From: Geoglobus acetivorans
GTDB taxonomy: Archaea; Halobacteriota; Archaeoglobi; Archaeoglobales; Archaeoglobaceae
Length of the DNA stretch: 64,000 nt
NCBI RefSeq assembly: GCF_039641995.1
Contig: NZ_CP087714.1
Location: 372,001 to 436,000 of the forward strand
Reading direction: 5' to 3'
A program made the translations under genes and the position numbers. The notes below the pieces were generated by a model that saw only the letters and a program-made list of their open reading frames with translations, had not been told where the DNA came from and searched no databases. Every line of letters begins with the position of its first letter. Positions within the stretch are counted from its first letter, which is position 1. This document shows, one piece after another, positions 17,454 through 26,635 of this stretch.

Positions 17454-19180
17454 AGGAATTAATTGGAAAGGTTTATCGTGTATCAGGGCCCTTGGTGGTT
17501 GCGGAAGGGCTGAAGGCAAGAATGTATGACGTTTGCAGGGTCGGAGAAGAGGGGCTGATGGGTGAAGTCGTCGGTCTCGTGGGAGAGAAGGCACTGATTC
17601 AGGTTTACGAGGACACGTCTGGCATCAAACCTGGAGACAAAATTGAGAACACGGGCATGCCGCTGAGCGTTGAGCTCGGTCCGGGATTGCTGAAGTCGAT
17701 CTACGATGGTGTTCAGAGACCTCTGCCAGCACTGAAGGATGCAAGTGGCGATTTCATAGGGAGAGGTATCGATGCTCCGGCACTTGACAAGTCCAAGAAA
17801 TGGGAGTTCAAGCCGGTCGTCAAGAAGGGTGACAAGGTTAGTGGAGGAGACATTCTTGGAACAGTGCAGGAAACAGAGATGTTTGAGCATAAAGTGCTTG
17901 TGCCACCAAATGTTTCGGGAACAATATCTGAGATATATGAAGGCAGCTTTACGGTTGATGATACTATTGCCGTTCTCGATGATGGGACTGAGCTTAAAAT
18001 GGCTCACAAGTGGCCCGTTAGAGTTCCGAGGCCATACAAGGAAAAGCTTCCACCTGAGATTCCTCTCATAACCGGTCAGAGAATTCTTGACACCATGTTC
18101 CCTGTGGCCAAGGGTGGTACGGCGGCAATTCCGGGCCCCTTCGGAAGCGGTAAGACTGTTACACAGCACCAGCTTGCCAAGTGGAGTGACACACACATCG
18201 TCGTTTACATTGGATGCGGTGAGAGAGGCAACGAGATGACTGAGGTTCTTGAAGAGTTCCCTGAGCTTGAGGATCCAAGGACAGGTAAACCGCTCATGGA
18301 AAGAACAGTGCTCATCGCAAACACATCGAACATGCCTGTTGCCGCAAGAGAAGCAAGTGTTTATACTGGAATCACGATTGCCGAGTATTTCAGAGATATG
18401 GGATATGATGTCAGTATCATGGCAGATTCAACGAGCAGATGGGCAGAGGCAATGAGAGAAATCTCTGGAAGACTTGAGGAAATGCCCGGTGAGGAAGGTT
18501 ATCCAGCCTATCTTGCTTCAAGACTTGCCGAGTTTTACGAGAGGGCTGGAAGAGTCAGAACACTGAATGGTAACATTGGAAGCGTCACAGTCGTTGGAGC
18601 TGTTTCACCACCTGGCGGTGACTTCTCAGAGCCTGTAACTCAGAACACTCTGAGAATTGTTAAGGTGTTCTGGGCCCTTGATGCTAAGCTTGCAGCAAGA
18701 AGACACTTCCCGGCTATAAACTGGCTCCAGAGCTACAGCCTCTATGCTGACATCCTTGCTGACTGGTTCAATCAGAACATCGCCTCGGACTGGAGCGAGC
18801 TGAGAAAATGGGCAATGACTGTGCTGCAGGAGGAGGCAAACCTTCAGGAGATTGTGCAGCTTGTCGGTAGCGATGCTCTGCCGGAGTCTCAGAGACTTCT
18901 GCTTGAGGTTGCGAGGCTGATAAGAGAGGTCTATCTCCAGCAGTATGCCTATCATCCGGTTGATACCTACTGTGACCTCAAGAAGCAGTATGACCTGCTC
19001 AAGGCGATAAAGGATGTCAACGATCTGTTCTATAAGGCGCTTGAATCTGGAAAGCTCGTTGATGAAATAATTGGCGTCGAGGGTATTGATGAGCTTGCGA
19101 GAGCCAAGTTTGAGGAAGATTACCAGGGTGCACTCGATAGCGCACTGAAGAAGATTAAGGCAAATCTGGGGGTGGAGTAA
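17444..19180 (+). CDS. atpA: A-type ATP synthase catalytic subunit A
   Basis: A 578-residue catalytic subunit. After the beta-barrel N-terminus ([15 protein letters not shown]) comes the non-homologous insertion of A-type enzymes (to about 190), then the P-loop [11 protein letters not shown] near residue 231, and [30 protein letters not shown] around the nucleotide site. Length is standard and no intein is present, unlike in some archaea. It is directly followed by atpB with no intergenic base. Confidence 0.97.
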   Translation: MEVKELIGKVYRVSGPLVVAEGLKARMYDVCRVGEEGLMGEVVGLVGEKALIQVYEDTSGIKPGDKIENTGMPLSVELGPGLLKSIYDGVQRPLPALKDASGDFIGRGIDAPALDKSKKWEFKPVVKKGDKVSGGDILGTVQETEMFEHKVLVPPNVSGTISEIYEGSFTVDDTIAVLDDGTELKMAHKWPVRVPRPYKEKLPPEIPLITGQRILDTMFPVAKGGTAAIPGPFGSGKTVTQHQLAKWSDTHIVVYIGCGERGNEMTEVLEEFPELEDPRTGKPLMERTVLIANTSNMPVAAREASVYTGITIAEYFRDMGYDVSIMADSTSRWAEAMREISGRLEEMPGEEGYPAYLASRLAEFYERAGRVRTLNGNIGSVTVVGAVSPPGGDFSEPVTQNTLRIVKVFWALDAKLAARRHFPAINWLQSYSLYADILADWFNQNIASDWSELRKWAMTVLQEEANLQEIVQLVGSDALPESQRLLLEVARLIREVYLQQYAYHPVDTYCDLKKQYDLLKAIKDVNDLFYKALESGKLVDEIIGVEGIDELARAKFEEDYQGALDSALKKIKANLGVE

Positions 19181-20572
19181 ATGAAGGAATACAAGACAAT
19201 CACTCAGGTATCCGGACCTCTTGTGTTTGTTGAAAAGACAGAGCCGGTAGGTTACGGTGAGCTGGTTACGATAACGCTGCCCGATGGATCAACAAGGAGA
19301 GGACAGGTTCTCGACACGTCTAAGGATGTAGTGGTCGTTCAGGTTTTCGAGGGTACAAGAGGTATCGACACCTCATCAACTGTGAGGTTTACCGGAGACA
19401 TCATCAGGCTTAATGTCAGCTACGACATGCTCGGGAGAATTCTCAGCGGCTCCGGTGATCCAATCGATGGTGGGCCCAAGATCGTTCCTGAGGAGAGAAG
19501 GGAGATCATTGGTGCGGCCATCAACCCGTACGCAAGAGAGTATCCAAGAGAGTTCATACAGACCGGTATCTCGGCCATAGATGGAATGAACACCCTTGTC
19601 AGAGGACAGAAGTTGCCCATCTTCTCCGGTTCTGGTCTCCCACACAACGACATAGCCCTGCAGGTGGCAAGGCAGGCGAAGGTCAGGGGAGAAGGAGAGG
19701 AGTTCGCTGTCGTCTTTGCGGCTATGGGTATCACGTACGAAGAAGCTCACCAGTTCATGAAGGATTTCGAGAGGACCGGAGCACTCGAAAGAGCGGTGGT
19801 TTTCCTGAACCTGGCAAACGACCCTGCCATCGAGAGGCTGCTCACACCAAGAATGGCTCTAACTGCTGCTGAATTCCTTGCCTACGAGTATGACCTGCAC
19901 GTTCTCGTCATCCTTACCGACATGACCAACTACTGTGAGGCTCTGAGAGAAATCTCCGCTGCGAGAGAAGAGGTGCCCGGAAGAAGAGGCTATCCTGGTT
20001 ACATGTACACCGATCTCGCCACGATTTACGAGAGAGCAGGGAGAATCAGGGGGAGGAAGGGTACGATCACTCAGATGCCCATTCTGACGATGCCTGGAGA
20101 TGATATCACTCATCCTATTCCGGACCTCACCGGATATATCACTGAGGGACAGATTGTGCTCAGCAGAGAGCTGCACGCCAAGGGCATCTATCCGCCCATT
20201 AACGTTCTGCCATCACTCAGCAGGCTGATGAAAGAAGGTATTGGCGAGGGTAAGACGAGAGATGACCATGTGCAGTGGAACGACCAGATGTATGCAGCCT
20301 ATGCTGAGGGTGTCGATCTCAGAGGTCTTGTTGCAATTGTCGGTGAGGAGGCGCTTTCGGAGAGAGACAGGAGATATCTCAGATTTGCGGATGAGTTTGA
20401 AAGGAGATTCGTACAGCAGGGAAGATATGAGGACAGAGACATCGAGACAACCCTTGATATTGGTTGGGACCTCCTCTCGATGCTTCCAGAAAGCGAGCTG
20501 ACAAAGATCGAAAGGAAGTACATAGAGAAGTATCACCCTGCATACAAGAAGAAGGAAAAAACGGCTGAATAA
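19181..20572 (+). CDS. atpB: A-type ATP synthase regulatory subunit B
   Basis: A 463-residue non-catalytic nucleotide-binding subunit. It has [21 protein letters not shown] in place of a canonical P-loop, [20 protein letters not shown], and [20 protein letters not shown]. It alternates with subunit A in the hexameric head. The stop codon is followed by an AT-rich gap of 28 bases carrying the atpD ribosome-binding site. Confidence 0.97.
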   Translation: MKEYKTITQVSGPLVFVEKTEPVGYGELVTITLPDGSTRRGQVLDTSKDVVVVQVFEGTRGIDTSSTVRFTGDIIRLNVSYDMLGRILSGSGDPIDGGPKIVPEERREIIGAAINPYAREYPREFIQTGISAIDGMNTLVRGQKLPIFSGSGLPHNDIALQVARQAKVRGEGEEFAVVFAAMGITYEEAHQFMKDFERTGALERAVVFLNLANDPAIERLLTPRMALTAAEFLAYEYDLHVLVILTDMTNYCEALREISAAREEVPGRRGYPGYMYTDLATIYERAGRIRGRKGTITQMPILTMPGDDITHPIPDLTGYITEGQIVLSRELHAKGIYPPINVLPSLSRLMKEGIGEGKTRDDHVQWNDQMYAAYAEGVDLRGLVAIVGEEALSERDRRYLRFADEFERRFVQQGRYEDRDIETTLDIGWDLLSMLPESELTKIERKYIEKYHPAYKKKEKTAE

Positions 20573-20600
20573 CTTTTTAAATTTTTTGAGGTGGTAAACA

Positions 20601-21230
20601 ATGGACGTCCAGCCAACGAGAATGGAGCTCATCAAGCTCAGAAGAAGAATAGCAATGGCAAAGAAGGGGCATTCTCTCCTGAAAATGAAAAGAGATGGCC
20701 TCATAATGGAATTCAGGACGATACTCGAAGATGCGAAGAGGGTTATTGACGAGATGGTTAGGAGCTATCAGGAGGCTCAGGAGAAACTCGCTCTTGCAAT
20801 GGCGGCAGATGGTGTCATCGCCGTGAAATCAATTGCACTGTCTGTGGACAAACCTCCGTCATTCACCCTCAAGCGAAAGAACATCATGGGTGTTGTTGTT
20901 CCAGTTATAAAGAGAGAAAAGGTTCGGAAGAGTGTTGGTGAGCGAAATTACGGTATAATCGGTACAACTGCAAGAATTGATGAGGCTGTTGAAGCATACG
21001 AGGAGCTTGTGGATGCAATACTTGAGGTTGCTGAGATTGAAACCACACTGAAAAGGCTTATTGACGAGATTGAGAGGACCAAGAGAAGGGTCAATGCTCT
21101 CGAGTTCAACGTCATCCCGAGGATGGAGGAAGCTGCAGGATACATCACGTTCAAGCTTGAGGAAATGGACAGAGAGAATATCATCAGGCTGAAGAAGATC
21201 AAGGGAAAGAAAGAGCAGGCTGAGGCATGA
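20601..21230 (+). CDS. atpD: A-type ATP synthase subunit D (central shaft)
   Basis: A 209-residue coiled-coil rotor shaft subunit. PTRMELIKLRRRIAMAKKGHSLLKMKRDGL is the conserved N-terminal helix and RRVNALEFNVIPRMEEAA the C-terminal one (quoted with internal breaks where longer). GAGGTGG precedes the ATG. Its TGA overlaps the ATG of a 53-residue membrane protein, linking that gene to the operon. Confidence 0.95.
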   Translation: MDVQPTRMELIKLRRRIAMAKKGHSLLKMKRDGLIMEFRTILEDAKRVIDEMVRSYQEAQEKLALAMAADGVIAVKSIALSVDKPPSFTLKRKNIMGVVVPVIKREKVRKSVGERNYGIIGTTARIDEAVEAYEELVDAILEVAEIETTLKRLIDEIERTKRRVNALEFNVIPRMEEAAGYITFKLEEMDRENIIRLKKIKGKKEQAEA

Positions 21231-21388
21231 TTTCTGAGAGGATTTTCAGATGGTTGATGGATGAAGAAAATCTCGTGAGAATTCTCAAGTACTGGTGGGT
21301 AATCAGCACCATCAGGGTTGCGGTCGGCATAATCTTATTTTTTATAATCGTTTTTGGAGTGTATGATATTGCCGGTCTGAGGGGGTAG
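21227..21388 (+). CDS. 53-residue single-helix membrane protein after atpD
   Basis: A short gene starting at the ATGA overlap with atpD. The product begins MISERIFRWLMDEENLVRIL, continues KYWWVISTIR, then one hydrophobic helix (VAVGIILFFIIVFGVYDI) and ends AGLRG. It has an amphipathic, charged N-terminus and a single C-terminal transmembrane segment. I cannot name a family. Its coupling to the ATPase operon suggests a role near the enzyme or simply co-transcription. Confidence 0.65.
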   Translation: MISERIFRWLMDEENLVRILKYWWVISTIRVAVGIILFFIIVFGVYDIAGLRG

Positions 21389-21389
21389 T

Positions 21390-21575
21390 GTGCCATATTT
21401 TGAGGTCTGGGTGGATCTGACGAGAAAAGAAGAAATTTTCAGAAAGCTCAGGGATATATTTCCTGAAGTTTACGAGGCTTTTTATGATTATCACTTTATC
21501 GTGAACGCAGATAGTGCTGAAGAAGTGAGCAGGGTAGATGGAGTTAAATACGTGAAAAGCCATTATAACTGCTGA
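21390..21575 (+). CDS. 61-residue conserved-looking protein, function unknown
   Basis: A soluble protein with an alpha/beta pattern (PYFEVWVDLTRKEEIFRKL, YDYHFIVNADSAEEVSRVDG) ending in Cys. It starts with GTG one base after the previous stop and overlaps the DUF99 gene by TGATG. The tight packing on both sides argues that it is a real gene. No family recognised. Confidence 0.6.
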   Translation: MPYFEVWVDLTRKEEIFRKLRDIFPEVYEAFYDYHFIVNADSAEEVSRVDGVKYVKSHYNC

Positions 21576-22123
21576 TGAAAAGATATCGCTTTGTTGGTTT
21601 TGATGACAGTTTCAGGAACGATAGGGCCAGCATTGTTGGTGCGGTAACAGAGGGAAGTTCGTATCTCGAGGGCGTTCTTGTCGACAGCATAGCTGTTGAT
21701 GGTTTTGACGTTACTGACAGGATCATCTCCATGCTTGGAAGATCAAAATTCAGGGAACTTGTTCACTGCATATTTCTGAGCGGAATAACATTTGGCGGGT
21801 TCAACGTAGCAGATATTGAAGTCATACACGAACAGCTTAACATACCCGTTGTCGTTGTGATGAGGAGGCGGCCCAATTTTGATGATATTTACAGCGCACT
21901 GAAAAACGTGGATGGCTTTGAAACGAGAAAAAACATGATTGAAAAAGCCGGACCTGTTTTTGATGCAGGAGATGTATTTATCCAGTTTAAGGGATGTGGG
22001 CTGGAGGAAGCGAGAGAGTACTTGAGGCTCGCATCCCTGAAGGGAAACATTCCAGAGTGTTTGAGAATAGCACACATGATCGCTTCAGCCATAATCCATG
22101 GAGAAAACAGGGGAAGGGCCTGA
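21575..22123 (+). CDS. DUF99 (UPF0215) family protein
   Basis: A 182-residue archaeal protein. YRFVGFDDSFRNDRASIVGA, SGITFGGFNVADIE, NIPVVVVMRRRPNFD and the C-terminal PECLRIAHMIASAI are hallmarks of DUF99, a family distantly related in fold to endonuclease V (RNase H-like). Biochemical role is unknown. It is last in the ATPase gene string and converges with the hydrogenase operon, seven bases away. Confidence 0.85.
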   Translation: MKRYRFVGFDDSFRNDRASIVGAVTEGSSYLEGVLVDSIAVDGFDVTDRIISMLGRSKFRELVHCIFLSGITFGGFNVADIEVIHEQLNIPVVVVMRRRPNFDDIYSALKNVDGFETRKNMIEKAGPVFDAGDVFIQFKGCGLEEAREYLRLASLKGNIPECLRIAHMIASAIIHGENRGRA

Positions 22124-22130
22124 TAAAAAA

Positions 22131-23705
22131 TTAGACGATAAAGTTCCACTTTTTGCCGTCATTCGTGAACACGTGGACCGTGCATGCAAGACAGAGGTCG
22201 AAGCTGTGTATCACCCTAATAACGTTCCACTGGTCTCCGTTTTCCATTGGGGTTCCGACAAGTGCTTCCTCAAGTGGTCCGGGATTCCCGGCTGAATCTC
22301 TCGGTGAGACGTTCCAGGTCGTTGGAGCTATGACCTGATAGTTCTCGACCTTTCCATCCCTCGCTCTCATCCAGTGTCCCAGCGCTCCTCTCGGGGCCTC
22401 TCTGAGGCCTACGCCCTCTCCAGTCAGGTTTTCAGGGAATTCTATGTGCGTTTTCTTGCCCGCATGGTCTTTCAGCTGGAGAAGAAGGCTTTCGAGGTAG
22501 TCTATCATTAGGAGCTCCTCCTGAATCCTCGCAATGTTTCTTGCCAGAGCGTTGCTTGCCGTTCGTCCACCTGCAAGGCTCTTTCTGAGGTCGAGCGGGT
22601 CTCCGTATTCCCATCCGTCTCTGAAACCCTTGGCCACCATTCTCGCCAGCGGTCCAACCTCTGCCGGTGTGCCTGCGTATCTGGGTGCCTTGGCCCAGGT
22701 GTATGCACCGCTCTTTCCGTATTTCGGTACGAGCTTTCTCGTGTCCTCGCTGCCCACGTATTCTCCACCAGCGTCGTCGCTGTAGTATGAGTGCTTCACG
22801 TCCTCGCTTATTTTCCTGTAGTCGAATTTTTCCAGCTCGTTTCCATTGAAAAATCCTGACGGGAAAAACAGCTTTCCTTCAGCATCCGTCAGAAATCCGT
22901 AGGCCAGCATCGTTGCTGTTCTTTCGCCCATTTCGGCCAGACCCATGTTTGCCATCACCACGATGAGCGACACCAGGTCGTAAAGACCCCTCCCGATCTC
23001 CGGGTCTGAGGGTGGTGCAATCTCCTTACCGTCCTGGACCTTTCTGGAGACATCATCTATGATATATCCTGCTACATCTGCAGTGTGTTCGAGTGTGGTC
23101 TTTCCGAGTCCGACCCCTATTGCCCATTTCTTGACGTCGAGAACGATGCTGATCAGCCTGCTTATCACCTTCTCGTCTATTTCGAGGGTTACCCCGCCAT
23201 GAATGGGCGTCATGATGTGCGGCACTTTCCCACCGATGTAGGCCATGGCCTGATGAAGTCTTCTCTGGGCGAAGACGGCCTCCTTCACCCCCTGGCCAAC
23301 AAGCGGGTTGAACCTTGTAAGGCCGGTTTTGTGTATCTGGTCACAGTAATCGGGGCCAGTGAGAGCGTAAGCCCATACCGGGTGGTCAAAGACGTATTGA
23401 AGGCTTGCTATGACATTTCTGAGCAGCAGCGCCGGTTCGGGTATCCCGTGGCCCCACTCGTTTCCCAGCCCGGCTGCGTTTTCAATGGCAAACAGACTTG
23501 CGAGTCTGTGGTCGTTGTGGCAGACTCCGCATATCCTCTGCAGGATTATGGGGGCATCTCTTACATCCCTGCCAACCACAATCCTCTCAAAGCCCCTGAA
23601 CATCGTTGCGAGAGCCTTCGCATCCTTAACAACACCGTTCTCCACATTCAGCTTCACTCCGTGATGACCCTCAAGTCTCGTAACCGGATCAATTACCACT
23701 TCCAC
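22131..23705 (-). CDS. [NiFe] hydrogenase large subunit
   Basis: The 524-residue catalytic subunit of a group 1 membrane-bound uptake hydrogenase. The N-terminal nickel ligand motif is R57-I-C59-G-V-C62-H63; TRLEGHHG near residue 9 is also conserved. The C-terminal motif reads D503-L-C505-L-A-C508-T-V-H511, with Leu where most homologues have Pro. The 13 residues after His511 should be removed by a maturation protease, which is not encoded in the window. It is the third gene of the operon, overlapping cytochrome b by 17 bases. Confidence 0.95.
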   Translation of the reverse strand: MEVVIDPVTRLEGHHGVKLNVENGVVKDAKALATMFRGFERIVVGRDVRDAPIILQRICGVCHNDHRLASLFAIENAAGLGNEWGHGIPEPALLLRNVIASLQYVFDHPVWAYALTGPDYCDQIHKTGLTRFNPLVGQGVKEAVFAQRRLHQAMAYIGGKVPHIMTPIHGGVTLEIDEKVISRLISIVLDVKKWAIGVGLGKTTLEHTADVAGYIIDDVSRKVQDGKEIAPPSDPEIGRGLYDLVSLIVVMANMGLAEMGERTATMLAYGFLTDAEGKLFFPSGFFNGNELEKFDYRKISEDVKHSYYSDDAGGEYVGSEDTRKLVPKYGKSGAYTWAKAPRYAGTPAEVGPLARMVAKGFRDGWEYGDPLDLRKSLAGGRTASNALARNIARIQEELLMIDYLESLLLQLKDHAGKKTHIEFPENLTGEGVGLREAPRGALGHWMRARDGKVENYQVIAPTTWNVSPRDSAGNPGPLEEALVGTPMENGDQWNVIRVIHSFDLCLACTVHVFTNDGKKWNFIV

Positions 23706-24345
23706 GCTTAATCACCTCCTCAACCCAGAGTGGATGCTCATCCTCCGCCTTTTCCAGCTCCATCTTGCCGGTGAAGATGACCTTGTTGAAGGGGAAGAAC
23801 TTCTTCCTGAGGTGGCTGAAGTACATGTGCCAGCTCGCTATGAACACAACAGCCAGAATTGCCTCCTCCCAGTGTGCAACCCTGAATGCCGCAAACCACT
23901 CTCCTGAGGGGGAGAAAATCTCCGGATAGCTCAGCACGAGTCCGGTTGAGATCATTATGACCATCCCCCAGAAGGCACCCCAGTACTCGAACTTCTGCAC
24001 GTAGCTGAACTTGTGGTATTCCGGCACCTCGTCTGAAAGACCAAATGCAAACTTGACATCTGCTACGAAGTCCCGAACGTCCTTCATCCTCGGTATCATT
24101 GTAGTCGGCCTTTTTGCAATGGCCCACAGGATGTGGTAGATTCCTGCACCTATCATCACGAAGCTCGCAAGCCTGTGCCACCCTCGAACGTTTTCAACCC
24201 CGCCCATGGCGTTTATGAGAGCCATCCCCCAGTCCGTATATCTGTAAAGAAGTGGCAGGCCGGTGATGGCGAGGATTATGAAGCTGGTGAGAAGGAGCAG
24301 ATGCTGGAGCCTCTGGTGAACATCAAACCTCAGAACGTACCTCAT
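23689..24345 (-). CDS. Hydrogenase cytochrome b subunit
   Basis: A 218-residue di-haem cytochrome b561-type subunit with four transmembrane helices. Candidate haem ligands lie in FDVHQRL, GWHRLASF, IYHILW and SWHMYFSHL. It passes electrons from the hydrogenase to the quinone or methanophenazine-like pool. The gene sits between the small and large subunit genes and overlaps both (four bases and 17 bases). Confidence 0.9.
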   Translation of the reverse strand: MRYVLRFDVHQRLQHLLLLTSFIILAITGLPLLYRYTDWGMALINAMGGVENVRGWHRLASFVMIGAGIYHILWAIAKRPTTMIPRMKDVRDFVADVKFAFGLSDEVPEYHKFSYVQKFEYWGAFWGMVIMISTGLVLSYPEIFSPSGEWFAAFRVAHWEEAILAVVFIASWHMYFSHLRKKFFPFNKVIFTGKMELEKAEDEHPLWVEEVIKRGSGN

Positions 24346-25409
24346 TTCTCCTTCCTCCGTTCCTTCTCAATCTTGCTCTCCCTGATGGCGTGAGTGACGA
24401 TGTAGGCTCCGGCTCCAACCAGAACCGCTCCGGTCAGCGTCGTGAATACCGTCTTCGTCAGATCAATCTCCAGCCTGCTCTGGGCCTTGAAGAACGGAGA
24501 GATCTCGTCCGGGAATCCGGGATGCATGCACCCTATGCAGGGCGCTCCGGCATTCATGCATACGTTTATTCCTCCATTCCACTTGGTCTCACTGCATGCG
24601 GAGAGCGTCATCGGCCCCCTGCATCCCAGCTTGAACAGGCACTTGTTGTACCTCATGTCGCTCTCCATGAAGCTCTCGGCAAACCACCCCTCGTCATAGA
24701 ACCCCCTCCTCGCGCAGTTGTCGTGTATCAGGTTTGAGAAGAACGCTTTGGGCCTCCAGTGGTCGTCAAGCTCGGGAACAATTCCGAGCAGTACGCTCGC
24801 AAGCGTCACCATCAGCCAGTCCGGGTGTCCCGGACAGCCGGGTATCAGCACAACCGGCACTGACGGTTTCCTGTCCTTCAGGAACTGGTAAAGCCCAACA
24901 GCATTTGTCGGGCTCTTTCCGTCAAAATCCCTCCCGGAGGGTATCCCTCCGTATGTGGCACAGCTTCCAAAACCGACGATGGCAACCTTTGTCCTGGGAA
25001 TCAGCTCGTCCAGCCACTGGACAAGGGTTACTTCCTCTCCATTCCTCTCTCCGAAGGTGCATGCATACTCCATGTCTCCTGTAGGGATGGAGCCTTCCAG
25101 AACGAGGACATCAGGTTCAGTATTCTCCAGAACACTTATCGCTTCGTCACCGAATGATGGCATTATGGTCGGGTGGAAGTTGATTCCCACCTTCAGCTCT
25201 TCAACGGCATCGTAAAGGTCTGGATCGGAGGCCTGGAGAAGTGAGACTGTACAGGCAGTATCACTCTGCCCCTGCAACCAGAACAGGTTCACTCCATTGC
25301 TTTTTGCTGTTTCAAAAGCATTTACAATCTCTGTTTTGTATCTCAGCAAAAATCCGGTTGCACCCAGGGTTGCAAGAGCTTTGTTAAAATCTCTCCTGCT
25401 TAGATGCAT
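24342..25409 (-). CDS. [NiFe] hydrogenase small subunit with Tat signal
   Basis: A 355-residue iron-sulfur subunit. It begins with a twin-arginine signal (SRRDFNK) and ends with a transmembrane anchor (about 322-340), so the enzyme faces outside. Proximal cluster ligands are D50, C53, C150 and C192: the first Cys of the usual C-x-x-C is Asp (GQSDTACTVS). Distal ligands are H229, C232, C257 and C263. Medial ligands are C272, C291 and C294, plus C284 at the position that is Pro in [3Fe-4S]-type enzymes. By memory of HydDB this resembles the Archaeoglobi group 1j; that needs a search. The ATG follows GGAGGTGT. Confidence 0.94.
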   Translation of the reverse strand: MHLSRRDFNKALATLGATGFLLRYKTEIVNAFETAKSNGVNLFWLQGQSDTACTVSLLQASDPDLYDAVEELKVGINFHPTIMPSFGDEAISVLENTEPDVLVLEGSIPTGDMEYACTFGERNGEEVTLVQWLDELIPRTKVAIVGFGSCATYGGIPSGRDFDGKSPTNAVGLYQFLKDRKPSVPVVLIPGCPGHPDWLMVTLASVLLGIVPELDDHWRPKAFFSNLIHDNCARRGFYDEGWFAESFMESDMRYNKCLFKLGCRGPMTLSACSETKWNGGINVCMNAGAPCIGCMHPGFPDEISPFFKAQSRLEIDLTKTVFTTLTGAVLVGAGAYIVTHAIRESKIEKERRKEK

Positions 25410-25431
25410 TGAGACACCTCCAAATATAACT

Positions 25432-25463
25432 ATTAATCATTTACTTTTTTTCGCATGATTAAT
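25432..25463. promoter_or_regulatory. Inverted repeat in hydrogenase promoter (possible operator)
   Basis: Perfect 9-base arms ATTAATCAT and ATGATTAAT separated by 14 bases. It begins at the TATA box edge and spans the expected transcription start, as an archaeal repressor site would. The palindrome ATGATTAATCAT also occurs in the FAD-oxidase promoter (36582-36593). Confidence 0.45.
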
Positions 25464-25472
25464 TAATATAAA
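25463..25472 (-). promoter_or_regulatory. TATA box of hydrogenase operon
   Basis: Minus strand TTTATATTAA. Transcription would start near 25441, giving a leader of about 30 bases that includes the Shine-Dalgarno GGAGGTGT. Confidence 0.55.
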
Positions 25473-25543
25473 CTCATATTTAAGGTTTTCGGCGTTAATT
25501 TTTATTTATAAAGGGTGGATCTCGCAGTATGGGTTTGAAGAGT

Positions 25544-26539
25544 TCAGATCCCCGATATTCTGATTATGTCGTCACGTATTTCTACAGAACCATCGATAAA
25601 GCTGTTGATAACATAGGCGTTGCTGAGTATGTGCTTTGTGATCTCGGTTGAGCTGTACTCCGTAACTCCCCTTGCGATAACGCCCGGTATCATGACCTGA
25701 TCTGCAAGATGTCTGTCAAATGCTCCTTGCGAGCCAATTTCTCTCAGGATTTCGAGTGCAGCTTCACCGCCAACCCTTTCTGCTGGCTTACCCTTCTCTC
25801 CGTACGAAACGGAGCCCTTGTACTTGCAGAATAGCGTAATACCCGAGCCGGTGGACACGCCTCTTCTGACCTCTGTTTTTATCTCACTTAATACTCCATG
25901 TTCTCTCAAAACCTCTTCGGCACTCTTTGCCTGTCTTTCGGCAACATGTTCGGGGAGATTCGAGCAGTGGCTTATCCCCCTGACCGTGCTGCACTCTGCT
26001 CTTCTGAATTTTATTCCTTTCAGTTCCCCACTGAATATTTTCACGATAATTTTGCCCCCACCCTTGGGGTAATATCCTCTTCTTATCAGCTCAATTTCGA
26101 ATTCTGCTCCCATTTCTTTCAGCACATCTCCAAGCACGAATACGAAATAATCTACACTTGGACTCCACTTGACGTCCGTGCCTCCCGTTATTTCGATTCT
26201 GCATTCTCTACCAGCATGGAGCAGAGGGGGCATAATCGTCTGCAGAAGGAGCGTTATGCTCCCCGCCGTGCCTATATCCACTTTCAGGTCTCTTACGCGT
26301 ATCTTTCCCGGCCTGAATACGACCCTTGTAGATCCCACCCTCAGACCCTCAACCCTTCCGTTACACAGCATCTTTGCTGTTTCGATTCCCTTCAGATGCT
26401 GGGCCGCAAGCCCCGGTTTTGGCCTGCTGGCTCTGATATTGTAAATCTCTACATCCTCACCGGTTATACAGGAAAGAGCGATAGAACTCCTTAAAATCTG
26501 CCCACCACCCTCGCCATAACTTCCGTCGATCCTGATCAT
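25544..26539 (-). CDS. rtcA: RNA 3'-terminal phosphate cyclase
   Basis: A 331-residue cyclase that converts RNA 3'-phosphates to 2',3'-cyclic phosphates with ATP through an enzyme-AMP intermediate. The start IRIDGSYGEGGGQILRSSIA, then ASRPKPGLAAQHLKG and the C-terminal RHLADQVMIPGVIARG with the catalytic His are diagnostic. The length is normal. It stands alone, upstream of the hydrogenase promoter. Confidence 0.96.
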   Translation of the reverse strand: MIRIDGSYGEGGGQILRSSIALSCITGEDVEIYNIRASRPKPGLAAQHLKGIETAKMLCNGRVEGLRVGSTRVVFRPGKIRVRDLKVDIGTAGSITLLLQTIMPPLLHAGRECRIEITGGTDVKWSPSVDYFVFVLGDVLKEMGAEFEIELIRRGYYPKGGGKIIVKIFSGELKGIKFRRAECSTVRGISHCSNLPEHVAERQAKSAEEVLREHGVLSEIKTEVRRGVSTGSGITLFCKYKGSVSYGEKGKPAERVGGEAALEILREIGSQGAFDRHLADQVMIPGVIARGVTEYSSTEITKHILSNAYVINSFIDGSVEIRDDIIRISGI

Positions 26540-26604
26540 CTTTTATCCCCCATTTTGTCACAATGCTGGAAAATGTATTTTAGGATTCTCTTCTGCTCGG
26601 AAAA

Positions 26605-26613
26605 TTATAAAAA
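26605..26613 (+). promoter_or_regulatory. TATA box of exchanger gene
   Basis: TTATAAAAA centred 27 bases before the GTG at 26636. Confidence 0.55.
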
Positions 26614-26635
26614 GTAGTGCTGTAGGAGAAACATC

